Assembly: GCF_947179165.1 (NCBI RefSeq)
Contig: NC_077245.1
Coordinates: 18,198,740 to 18,262,739 of the forward strand
Length of the DNA: 64,000 nt
Source of the DNA: Solanum dulcamara
Taxonomy: Eukaryota; Streptophyta; Magnoliopsida; Solanales; Solanaceae
Direction of reading: 5' to 3'
Under the pieces are notes generated by a model, which worked only from the letters and a program-made list of their open reading frames with translations, made no database searches and was not told the DNA's origin. The position numbers and the translations under genes are program-made. Below are positions 1 through 12,200 of the stretch, piece after piece. Every line of letters starts with the position of its first letter. Within the stretch, counting starts at the first letter, position 1.

Positions 1-1429
1 AGCTTTTGTTTTTTCTGGCCCCACTTCTTTTGGATCTATTTTATCCTTCAGTTTATTTGATTTAAAGTAAATGGGCTTTCCACCATCTGGCCCACCACTT
101 AAATAAACTGTGAGGGTCTTTTCTCTTTCTTCCCCGACTCCTTCCAACTGTCCACTATTACTACTGGAACACCCAACCCTCTTTAATCTCTCTCTTGAAA
201 GAGACCCAACTGTGGACACATGCCTTGTGTCAGCAAAGGACATCTATTTTCCGTATACATCTATATCAGAAATATCTCTCTCTGCATTATCTCTTCCTTT
301 TTGGTGAATAGCCTCTGTAGATCTAGATGTACTAGGGTTTGACCTCTCTCCTTGGGTACTGGCTGCAACAGTCATCTTCTCCGGCTTTTTTTCCCAGTAG
401 GTTGCTAGTTCTTCACACAATATCGGCATCGAGAAAACTAGGTTTTCGTCCTCGACATCTATGGATGGTGGAATGTTTTCCCTAGGCCCTTTAACTTTGA
501 TTCTGGCCTACCGTAAGTGGTTTTTGAGCTCCGTTTCTTCTTCATTCTCCAGCCAGCCTCCACATTTTTCTCCTATCTTTCTCATCGTTTCAGAGTTCCA
601 GAGTTGCAAAGGAAGCCCCAGACCCTGATCCAGTACCAATCGAATTTTGTTGTATAGCCCCCTTTGTTGGATGCCACCACTCCAGTTTGAGGATTTGGTC
701 TTTGTCGCTTCCATTCTCCCATCAGAATGCTCTACTGCTCTTCTTGACTGAAACTCAAAAAGGAAGTTGAACCCATTCATGTCATACACCTGAATGTTTG
801 GCACTCTTTACAGGTTTGAATCGCCCATTTTCTAACGTCGTTGCGCGTCGGGGCCTCTTCTCCACCAATGAATCTCCCAACCAAACATCTTCGTAGCTGA
901 GCATTATCCTCTGACCGACAGATTTTGCCACATTCATGGGTTCTTTTCTTGCTTCAGGCATCCGTTGCTCCCATTTAAGCTTTGTAATAGCTTCTTTGTA
1001 ATTAGCCCCCTCCTTTATAGTGTTCCACCTTGTATCCCCTTTTGTAATAAATGTGCCATGTGTATTTGACTCTTTATTAATAAAATCTTCAATTTTGTGA
1101 ACCAGTCTCCCCCACCCCTCATTAAATTGGTTCTCTGGAAGAATGATGATTGTTCTGTTCTGTCCCTTAACAGCTATTATTAAGATGTAGCGACCATATT
1201 TATTGAACTTTTGGTTGCAATAAATGTAGGTTGCCAAGTCTCTGCATCTCCTTGATTTAAAGATTTTCCCCTCATTGCCAGAGGCTTCTTGCATCCTTTT
1301 GCACAGCCATAGAAGAACTCCCCTGCTAATTGTCATCCTCCTCATTGAGAGTCGCGATCTCTCTACCCAATCGAACCAGGCGTCCGTGCCTGAGAAGGAG
1401 GCTGTGATATCAAAAGACTTTGCCCCCAT
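1..1429 (-). pseudogene. LINE ORF1 remnant (DUF4283-type RNA-binding protein)
   Basis: The minus strand reads from an ATG at 1429 towards the left edge. Residues MGAKSFDITASF, a WFDWVERSRLSMRR segment and later CGGWLENEEETELKNHLR are typical of the first ORF of Solanaceae L1-type LINEs, whose product binds element RNA. The reading is broken: a frameshift lies between the block 1429-782 and the block 804-508, and an in-frame TAG at 505-507 stands where the family has Trp (TGG). The frame then continues to 244 through a polar, low-complexity tail. ORF2 would lie beyond coordinate 1. The element sits in the same orientation as the NIPA gene, probably inside its next intron. Identification is from remembered family resemblance; that it is non-functional is read directly from the breaks. 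Confidence 0.7.
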
Positions 1430-1674
1430 TCTGAAAAAAAAGTCGGTTATCCATCTCTGGAAGAAATGAAAGAGATTTGTAAAGATTTTAGAAGAAAAAG
1501 TGGAGTCTCCGATGGTGGAAGACCATCGGAGAAGAGTTCAAAAGCCCAAAAGGGACTTCTGAAAGTTTGCCTAGGGAAGTGTGCCTGAAAGCTTAGGATA
1601 AAGTTAAGTTTTTATTTACAATAGCTTTTTGATAGTTGTAATATTCAAATCTCTTACAAAACTAAAAAGACTAA

Positions 1675-1934
1675 GAGCCCGTTTGGATTGACTTATAAGT
1701 TGTTTTCAACTTTTTTGAGTGTTTGGCTGGCCAAGTTAAAGTCATTTTGTGCTTAAAATAAGCCCTAATAAATAATTACGTTTATTTGGATGGACTTATT
1801 TTAAGCAGCTTATAAGTTGAAAACATCTTATAAGTCAAAAAAGATAAGTTGGGTTGCACCAACTTATTTTTTAAAAACTTATAAGCAGTTTTCAACTTAT
1901 AAGTTGCTTAAAATAAGTCCATCCAAACAGGCTC
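1675..1934. mobile_element. Tourist-like MITE (PIF/Harbinger type)
   Basis: A 260-bp element with terminal inverted repeats starting GAGCCCGTTTGGATTGACTT on the left and GAGCCTGTTTGGATGGACTT read inward from the right. It is flanked by the 3-bp duplication TAA (1672-1674 and 1935-1937). The interior is AT-rich and largely self-complementary (ACTTATAAGT words on both sides), with no ORF. TAA/TTA target sites and this TIR type are typical of Harbinger-derived MITEs. It lies in the NIPA intron downstream of exon 6. Confidence 0.85.
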
Positions 1935-1937
1935 TAA

Positions 1938-3274
1938 GAACAACTTATTGTAAGTGTAACGACGACAACTAAGCATCAATCCAAACTAGTTGTCTTTGCT
2001 TGTATGGATCTATACAGATTCTTTAATTCCATTTTGTTCAATTCTTAGTTGAGTCTGCATTGATTTCGACAAATTATAGGTCTAAGGAAATTTCTCTCCA
2101 TGTGATTCTAAGTCTACGCAGTCTCTTTTCAACAGTTTCAATCATCATACTATCACACTTAAGGGCCAGTCCATTTGGATGCTTATCTTGGACATGGTTA
2201 ACCATCTAAGACAACCCTTTTCTATTCCCTCTATGTACTCATGAAGTGATAATTTCTGATCTTTCCAAAATTGTATGACATCCATATTTCGATGATAACC
2301 ATCTAGATTGTAGCCAAGGGGCTCTGCAATGATAAAGGCAAGTAGTTTTCATTATAACATTTTGAAATGTTCACTGATCTGCAGAAAGAGCTCTATCTCT
2401 CAGTAACATTCAACATTCATCAAACAACAAACATGTGAAGGTTTTATTTTTAGTGGAGATATTAGCTTCCTCAAGGTCATTGAGCTATCAATTATGTGCA
2501 TGTTGATCCTCTAAGAAAGGCCCCTTGACAAGACACTATCTGATCATTGGTAATAACTGGAACCTCGTTGATGCTCCAAAAAAGTTACAAGAAACAAAAG
2601 GCATTCCTCATTTATAGAACTGCATTTTCCACTCCTTTAAAAAACCCTTCTATATATATATTATTTGTTTGGCTCTTCTATATATCCACATTAGCGTTGC
2701 ATTAATTGAGCTACTTCCAATGCTCTACTTCTCTATTTTCTCCTGAATGTCCAACTAAGGAGCAAATCTTTGATAGTGGCTAGCCTAGTCCAATCCAATG
2801 TATTCCAAACAAGTTTAACATAGTACATCATAGTCTATTTGCTACCTGGCAGGAAAAAGGCAATTGGTCCACATCTTAATAAGATTGCTTGCACATGTAA
2901 CACCAGCTGACATATGTTATCCTCGTCCTCCTTATGCTCAGCTGTAAGGATGGTCCCTTTGGCTGCCAGCTAAGCGAAGAAGCAACCTTCTTGGTGCTCT
3001 AGGAGACCACACAGAGGTGTGATGTCTATGAAAAGAGAGAGCCTAGGCTTCTAAATTTAGTAGCTCAAGTTATTTTTTCAATAGGATCTTAACTGAACAA
3101 ACTTCATTACATTTATTGTAAGTCAAATTGCAACAACCAACAAGATATAGGCTGACACCTAAGAGTCCAAGAGCATAAAGATACACCAAGTTAATGTTCA
3201 GAACTTCCACACAAATGACGAATATATCCAAGCATAAAATAACAACAAAAAGAACTGAGAATACATTTCGTTAC
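1938..3274. other. NIPA intron sequence downstream of exon 6, no feature seen
   Basis: AT-rich unique-looking sequence. I searched it on the minus strand for the next NIPA exon (the family continues with a conserved stretch after MNYLNK) and found no match, so the remaining exon or exons must lie left of the window or be lost. No RNA gene or element ends were recognised. Confidence 0.5.
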
Positions 3275-6200
3275 CTTGTTTAAGTAGTTCATTTGTGTAA
3301 ACACGCATGTCACTACGACAACTGCAAAGACCCATGTTTGAGGATACAACAACTGGTTTGTCCCAGAGAATGTTAATTTTAATGCTATTCCTAGTGCTTG
3401 GACACTCATAACCTGCCAAATCATTTATGATTTTTTCAAAAACAAACACAATTAGATCACATGGATGTAGCCCATGTAGGAATGATGCAATAATAACAAG
3501 CTTAAGGAAAAAGAGAACCCAGATGAGGTAGGGTAAAAATGAAAAGCCGAACTCCAACCAGATAGCTGAGTGCCTACCCCAATAGAACCAACAAGTGAAC
3601 AAACTCCAATATAAGCAATTATATGAGTCTGTCCATATTTTGGAGCATACTGGACAATGATTATGACAACTGCCACTATAACCAAAGTTGCATATAGGAG
3701 GAATGCTGCCATGAGTAAGAAAGTAGCAAATTATTGTCAGTAAAAAGTTTTGACAAATTAAGCAATCAAAACTTCCATGCTCACAAAATGTCAAGAAGGA
3801 CTCGGCTTTTTCAGCATTCAAATGCATACCAGGTTCCGTGGCAAGATCCCAGAGTTCCTTTACAGACTCAATTTGACGTTCTTGAGGTGCATGCAGAACA
3901 ATGGTTGTTGAGCCCACAACGCATAGAACACAACCAACTATTCCAAAAATATGCAATTTTTCTCCCAAAATCATATGAGCAAGTACAGCACTGCAAAAAT
4001 AAATAAATAAATAGATAAATAAATGTCGCCTTGAAGGTAACAGATAGCAAAGCTGAACAATCATTTCCAGCCTTCTCTTGCCTGATAATAATACTGAGTG
4101 CACCAAGAGGTGTGACTAGGACAGCAGGTGCAAATGCATAAGCTGCAAAGTTAGCAACTTCTCCAACAATCACTGCCACAGAAGCAATGCACTCACATCA
4201 ACTCATGTTTGTCGTCTTCTTCTTTTTGCAAATAGAAAGGTGAGGAGAACATGGATATGGTTAAAATGCTTCAAACAAAAATAAAATAACAAGCATGGTA
4301 TCCCGGTAAAAACATCTCCTTTTTAGGGAGAGGTGGAGGCGGCAAATCCTTAAGGAGATTTAACTTTTTTACAAGCAATATTGGAAGGATTTTCAGTAAA
4401 TGCATATTTTTTTTCCCTATGGAGGCTTTTGAACAAGTAAAAGACCATATTTTTTTTGAGATTGGTAACTGTGTCTATTTCTGTAAATCAGTACATGGGT
4501 TGTACTGAAAACCATATTTACATAATGAACTCTAACGGCACTGTCCTATCCCTATAATGTGTCTAAAACATCAATGATACAGACAATGTCATTAGAGTAA
4601 ATCTGATTACACCAAAAACACAAAGTTAGAATACAATTCAGTTTTACTTACTGCATATTACTCTCCCTATTCTCAAAAACTCTAAGATTTCTCTCTTTCC
4701 AAATAGTAGCAAGAATGATTCTCCAGTTGCTTCTGTTCTTTGCTTGTGATCCTGCTTCTTCCCAACTGTATAAGGCCTCTGAAATTCTACCAGGCATGGC
4801 CCATGAGATGTTTTTGAGCCTTAGGAATAGACTCCACAATTGGCCAGTGACCTTACACCAGAAGAACAAGTGATTGACTGTCTCTGCCGTTTCCCCACAA
4901 AAAAAAACATCTAGAACATAGTGGAATCCTCCTCTTCATCAAATTCTCCTGTGTCAACACAGCTTCCTTAGCCAGTAACCACACAAAGCAAGCCACTTTG
5001 TGTGGGATCTTGGCCTTCCCGATGTGTTTCCAGGGCCATTCAAGTGCCGGCATAATTGGGTGGTTCAACTTCCTATATGTTGCACTTACTTTAAAAGTCC
5101 CTTTACAATTCCCCAACCACTGCAATATGTCCTTCCCTGTCTCCAAGCCATTAAATTGTTCAATGATGTTGAAGAATTCTGCAACTCTTGGAATTTCCCA
5201 ATCATTAAGGTGCCTTCTAAATACAAAATTCTACCCATGAGGGGTCCATAGTTCAGCTATTGTACTCTGGTGCTGAAAAACCATATTACATATATCTGGG
5301 AAGAGTGTCTCCAGATTTCCCGCCTCATGCCAGTCCTCCTTTAAGAATCTAGTTTTAGTGTCATCTACCACTTTAATCTTGGTGTTTGGTTTGAATTCAT
5401 TCCAAAGTGATCTAATAGATTTCCACAAACTAACACCATAGGGAGTGGTAACTTCCTTTGTCATCCAATTGTCACTCTCCTCATATTTTGCTTTTATGAC
5501 TGTGCCCCATAAATTCTTATTATCATTGGAGTATCTCCAAAGCCACTTCATTCTCAAAGCTTCTATGTGCTTGATTCTTCAGGTTCTTTATCCCCAAACC
5601 CCCAACTCTCTTATCATTAATCACTTTTTCCCATTTGACTAAGTGATACCCCTTCCTTTCCTTGTCGCCTTGCCATAAAAAACTTTCTCCTGATGCTGTC
5701 CAACGTATTAATGACTCCTGGTGGGACAGGATATAAAGACATCATATATGTTAGAAGAGCATCAAGCACAGAGTTGATCAGAGTCAATCTTCCTCCAAGT
5801 GAGAGGTACTGAGACTTCCACCTTGCTAGTTTCATCTCACACTTCTCAATCACACCATTCCAAATTTCCAAGGAGTTGGATTTGGCCCATAAAGGCATAC
5901 CCAAATAAGTAGTTGGAAGAGCACCTACTTTACCCCCAAGAATTAACTTCAGATTCCCCATATCTGTCACTTCATTAACCGGATACAAGAAGATTTTCCT
6001 CAAGTTAACAAGATGTCCAGACATTCCTTCAAACAAGACCAGAATCAGTCTCATAATTTTGAGATTGTTCTCTTCAGCATCACAGAATATCAGAGTAGCA
6101 TCTGCATATTGTAGATGAGTTATCTCTAGGCTTTCCCTTCCAGCTCTAGCTACTTCAAAACCTCTAAACCATCCTTCTCTGTTTGCATTCTTAGAGCCTG

Positions 6201-9200
6201 TTTGGATTGGCTTAAAAGTTGGTCAAACCTACTTTTAATCATTTTTAGCTTTTGGGGGTGTTTGACAAAGTTAAAAATAACTTAAAATAAGTTTTAAATG
6301 ACTTTAAAAAAGTTAAAAACCAAAAGTAGGACTCTCCCTACTTTTTATTTTTTGACTTAAAAGTCATTTTAGTTTGACTTTTTATTTTTTGACTTAAAAG
6401 CTACTTTTTTCAGCCAATCCAAACGGGCTTTTAATCATATTTTTGAGTCCCTCCATGACTAATAGGAAAAGGAAAGGTGATAAGGGATCACCTTGCTTAA
6501 GCCCCTTTGTGCACTAAAAAACCCTGCTGGAGAGCCATTTACAAGCACTGAGAAGCTCACTGAGGATATGCAATATTTAATCCATTGTCTCCATTTGAGG
6601 CCAAAACCCACCTTCTCTAGCATATCCATAAGAAAATCTCAATTGACATGGTCATATGCTTTCCCAATATCTAATTTGCATAGAATGCCTGGTTTTTTCA
6701 CACTTAACCTGGAATCTATAGCTTCATTAGCTATGAGAACAGCATCCATGATTTGCCTCCCCTTAATAAAAGCTAGCTGTCGTGAGTCAACAAGCTTAAA
6801 TATCACTCTTTTTAGCCTTTCAGAAAGCACTTTTGAGAGGACTTTATACATGCTGCCTATCAAACTGATAGGTCTAAAGTCCCTTAATTCTTTTGCACCT
6901 TTCTTCTTTGGAATCAAGGCCATGAAGCTAGCATTGAAACTTCTTTCAAACCTCCCTTGGTCATAGAAATGTTGAAAATTCTTCATGATGTCACCCTTGA
7001 CCACTTCCCAACATTTGATGTAGAACCCCATTGTAAGGCCATCTGGTCCTGGTGCGCTTTATCCATTGCACATTGCTTTAAACTTCTCAGAACCTCCTCA
7101 TCATCAAAATTTCTTTCTAGGTCCTCCATTTCCTCCCCTGTTAGCCTTGGACAATTTATGAAATTGTTGCCAGGTCTCCATTTAACATCTTCTGAGTAGA
7201 GTTTCTGGTAGAACTCCATTATTTCCCCTTGGATCCTTTGGTTCTTGGACTATATTCCCCTGAACAAGCAGTTGATTATGTTGTTATATCTCTTGTGTGC
7301 ATTAGCCATTTTGTGGAAGAACTTGGTATTCTTGTCCCCTTCCTTTAGCCAAAGAGATCTTGACCTTTGTCTCCAGTATATCTCTTCATTTTTTATTAAA
7401 TCTTCCAGGTTCAAAAGTAAAGTTGCCTTTTCCATTGCTTCATCTTCTGTTAAAGTTCTATCAGTGGGAATATTTTCCATAGTCACCAGCTTTTCCGGAA
7501 CAGTCTTCCTCTGTTGGCCAAGACTTCCGTGCTCACTTCTACTCCATTCCTTCAATTTATGTTACAAAGCTTTTAATTTAGATGCCAAGATGTAGTCAGG
7601 CTTCCCAGTATAATCAAATGAGTTCCACCACATCCTAACTCTATCTGTGAACTCATCAGTCCTTAACCACCAATTCTCAAATTTGAAATAACTTTTGTTC
7701 TTCCAGGAACCACCTTGAAGAGCGATTGGGGAGTGATCTGACATTATTCTTTGCATAGTATACTGTTTCAGGTTGCTAAAAGCATCATCCCATTGTTGAG
7801 ATACCAGGATCCTATCAATTCTTGAAGCTATTTGATGGTTATCCCCTTTAAACCAAGTGAACTTCGCATTTTCCAGTTGGAGATCAATTAGATTCAAATC
7901 CTCACATCAAAGTAGAGCAACCGTGAAGAACTCAAGTAAATATCCTTGCGTTCAGCATCCATATTTGTTAGAGAATTAAGAAAATCGACAAATATAATGT
8001 GGCTTCAATAGTCAGAGGGACTTCTTTAAGATATATTGATATCCTTCAGAGGGCCCTCAGCCGCTCATCTCCTGAAAGCCCTTCTATTCTCTCACACTAA
8101 TGAAACAAAACAAGCAAAATAACAAACAATTTACATGTTAACGTTATCTTTAATAGTTGATTCTTTCTTCCTTTACTTTTAACTTCTCAATTCCTCTTTC
8201 ACTCATCCTGGATCGAGAATACAAAATTATCCTTCCCCATATTCAATAAATTTAGTTACCAAGAAAACCAGCTTATATAACATGCATGCACAACGGCAGG
8301 GTCTAAAGAGGTTCCAATCATTAACTGGTTGAATTTTGGACCTAGTATGGGGGGAAAATATCATCCATAATCTGTCAGCCAACTCAATATGCATTATTTA
8401 TCCTTGACATAGATGTCTATTACCGTAAATTATTCTTTTCTTTTACCAGGAATTTTGTGTTGCCTTTCACAAGTCAAATACTTTCTGTGACAGGGCATCT
8501 TTCCTTTTCTGTTCTTTCTCCCTTGATCAGCTATTAATATATCGTATAGGCTGAAATAATCTGAGGTTCCCCCTTTTCTTATTCTTCTTTCTTTTCTTTC
8601 CCCCTTGGTGCACCCATGAGGTTCTTGTTTGCATAGATGAGTGGGTGACTTCCGTAGAGAACCAAATTTTGATGTAGGTTTAACTACCTTTTGGTATACT
8701 TCTTGTACGAGGAGATTCCCCCAAGATTAATAAGATCATTTACCTTATCAAAAATAAGTTAAAATCAACTGAATCATTTTGTCCATATTCCTTAATAGCC
8801 AAGTAGATAGCATCTACTTTTCTATTTTTATATTCCTTGGCAACATAAAGAAAAGAAAAGAAAAGAATAATGAGTTTGGAAAATAAATCTCTTTTTATAT
8901 AAATTTAAATGCTGTACATTTCAATTCTCATCTCAACAGTCATGCCAAGTCACAAAAAGACATTATTTGGACCAGACGGGAAAAATATTCAGCACAATCC
9001 TCATATCTCAGAACATTGAATACGATAGGATAACTAACTTGTTATCATTCCTGCCCACCAAAGCGGCTCCATCAAGTAAGAATAGCCTCCAGAGCCTGCC
9101 ATAGCATGTAAAAATAAGTAAAAGCACATTGCCTCTAGGTATGTAAATTGAATAACTTTTAGAAACATTTCATTTAAATCCAAGATCTAAGATGAGTAAG

Positions 9201-12200
9201 ATTTTTAAAGAGGCAATCCATTTCTTATCCAACAGTTTCATAAAATATTTGAAAGCCAGACACCACCACCAATCCATTTTTCTCCGTTTTCTTTTTCCCT
9301 TTCTTTTTGATAACTGAGAATTCCTCGAGGGGCCAGTGCCAGACCATTCAAAACTTAACGAATAATTGGTCCGTCCTTCTACCCTTTTCCACTTAAATAC
9401 CGGGCTTTTGTCTATGGAAGGACTCGAACTTGTGACATGCGCCTAGCCCAGACATCACGTGTTGCAATCTTACCACTAGGCCAAAGCACTGGGGACAAAA
9501 AATTATTTACATTGGAGAATCAGGAAAGGGAAAGGGAAAGGGGAAATGGGACACTTCATTTTCTTCTTATAAAGCACTTTCCATGTGGAAAATTGCAGAT
9601 GAAAAAAGAAGGATCACATACGGGTTAATCCAATTGACAATTCTACTGCAGCACACATTTGACAAAAAGAATGAAACATTACATGAAATACAAAGCTAAT
9701 GCCAAAACAACCTCACCCTTATAAATCACAGTCGTATCATGAACCCATTTATTTAAAGGACCAAAACCAACATAAAAATTGAAATACAATGGAAAAGGTT
9801 TAGTCATTATATGCACATTGCATGCACTCTTACACTTTCTATCCATCTTCTTCACAAATAGCTTATGTAGCACTAACTCTAGATAAAGCATGAGAGAATC
9901 CATGTCAAGAACAGGCACATGGGCAAGGATATGAGATATGCCTGAGACTACTAAAGATATGGGAAATGAGGAAGCATTCTTCAGAAGCAGAACGTAATGT
10001 TGTAGTATGCTCATGTAATACTTTCTTTGAAAAGACTCTGAAAGTAGGTAGAACACCACATTTATGAAATCAGTTTTAGAATTTCTTGTCTTCCAAAGGC
10101 TATGGACAAAGAAACAGATGGAATCTTTTTTAGGAAGGAACAAAACAGATGAGATCTTGAACATGTCCTCTCAAACAATGGCGTACGCATGATTTTTTGT
10201 AAGCGGTGTCCACATATAAAGAAGTGAACAAACAACTATAACGACATGAGAGATGACAAGTTTGAGAATAACAACACCAGCAATTTCAATCACCCAGAAG
10301 TTGTAATTAATTACAGAAACGGATGAGTAACTTCTTTTCAAAATTATCGTTCTAAATCCATGTATGCTATACTAAAATAATTACTTTTTAAGGATTGAAT
10401 ATTCTATTCTCCCTTTGTGGTTACGAAATGTTAGCTGGCGTGTCGGTTTAATCAATTTTTTTGGCTGGAGGATGGGGTTTGATTATTACGGCCTCTATGT
10501 TTTAGACAAAAGAGGCCTGTATTTTTTTAGACAAAAGAGGCTTAGAAGTTAAACAATGAGAAAATATGCAAAACATGTACAGAGCAGGTTTTAAACCCCG
10601 TCCTCGGTTACGCAAGTCGACGCTCTTGACCATCAAAACAGTTTTGCACATATCTCTCTCTCTCACTCTCCTCTATCTCTCAATCTCTCTCTCTCATCTT
10701 TGTCCTTCAATGAAACAAAATTTAGTAACATTTTTGTACGGAAAAGTAAATATACATTCAAATAACTATTAAAAAGATAATTATAAAAAGAAATGTGGTT
10801 CATTGAATGGTGAGCTCTAGCAAGCTTTTCAATTTCTTGATAAAAATATATCCAATTTAAGAGCAACTTATTACATTGGAGTAATTAATTATAATGACTG
10901 TTTACCTTTATTACAAGCAATGATTTCTATTTATTAATCCACTATTTCATGTAATAACTAAAGGACTGATTCATGAACCAATATAATTCAATTCATACTC
11001 CCACCTATATTGCTTAGACTCTCCAAAAATGTTGTCACACCCGTGACAGATACTATAAAAATGCAATATTTTTGGAGGATCCGACACGCACCCATCGACA
11101 TTTTTGAAGAGTTCAAGCAACATAGTTCCCCACTAATGGTTCTTAAATACTTTGATTTAAAATTATAAAATTATGAGAGTTTTATAAGATTGGAATTCCA
11201 CCGTGAATGGGAAAGAAAGAGTTACAAATGCTAAACATATGTATGTACTTTCCTCTATTATTTCCCATTTTCACTCAGGTTCCTTTGTTCCTTGCCCATG
11301 TATGGTAAGAGTGGTTGGTATTTTTCTTAGAAACTCACGTTTGATTTTGCTAATAAACTTTAATTCATAATTTTGATCTAGCATCTGAGCATGTGTCCAT
11401 TTTTATTCTCCGCCCAGTCCCATAACTGTATATTTGTTTGATGGTTTGACAAAAAAAAAATCATGATGTTTAGCCTTCTCATCCGTTTCATTATTTTTTG
11501 GGGTAATTAAACCTATAAGTCTCTCATTTGAACTTCAAGTTCATCATTTGGTTTTTTTATAACTTCTTCTTTCTTATCGCAATCAACACAAGCATTTTAA
11601 TTCAACAACAACAACAACAACCCAGTGAAATCCCACAACATGGGGTCTGGGGAGGGTAGAATGTACGCAGACCTTACTCCTACCAAGGTAGGACGGCTGT
11701 TTCCTGGAGACCCTCGGCTCAGTAAAAGCATAAATGCATAAAAATGTTAGATAAGAATAGAAAATTAAAAGCTTTATGAGAAAAACAACAAACAAATAAC
11801 GAATAGATAACAAATAAATACAAATAAATAAATACAAATAACAAATAACGATTAAATAAATAAATGAAAGCGTCACAGGTAAAATTAAGTAATCAAAGCA
11901 TAGAAAGTAATAAATAATAACAGAAATAACAGAAATCAGAAGTCAAAGCGCAAGAGATCGTAATGCACTACTACGCCTATGAATAGAGAAGAATAACGAG
12001 ACTATGAACTAGCCTTCTACCCTAATGTGGGTCCTCCACACCCTCCTACCAAGAGTGTTTAAATTACTATGAAACCAAGATTGTATCTAAAAGGTTCTTG
12101 ACATGGATGAAATAAAGGTATTACAACAAGCATTTTAATTCAAGGAAGGAAAAAGAAAATAAAGAAAACTGGTGGTATAATCCACTTAGGTTTCTTTAAA

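Noticed and set aside
3198..4106. A continuous 302-codon minus-strand frame
   Set aside because: It reads through introns of the NIPA gene; only 3990-3830 of it, and in part other exons, is coding by conserved motifs and splice sites.
4445..7930. A target-site duplication for the intron-2 LINE (TTTACTTG near both ends)
   Set aside because: The short match is not adjacent to the 5' break and could be chance.
9420..9490. Possible tRNA gene on the minus strand
   Set aside because: A and B boxes are present but the stems do not pair and a SINE body and A-rich tail follow.
10575..10645. tRNA-like sequence on the minus strand in NIPA intron 1
   Set aside because: The B box GGGTTTAAAACC is degenerate and no acceptor or anticodon stem forms; no element body could be outlined.
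11583..11876. 97-codon minus-strand frame
   Set aside because: It lies within the RTE-LINE 3' untranslated region and its low-complexity AT-rich part.
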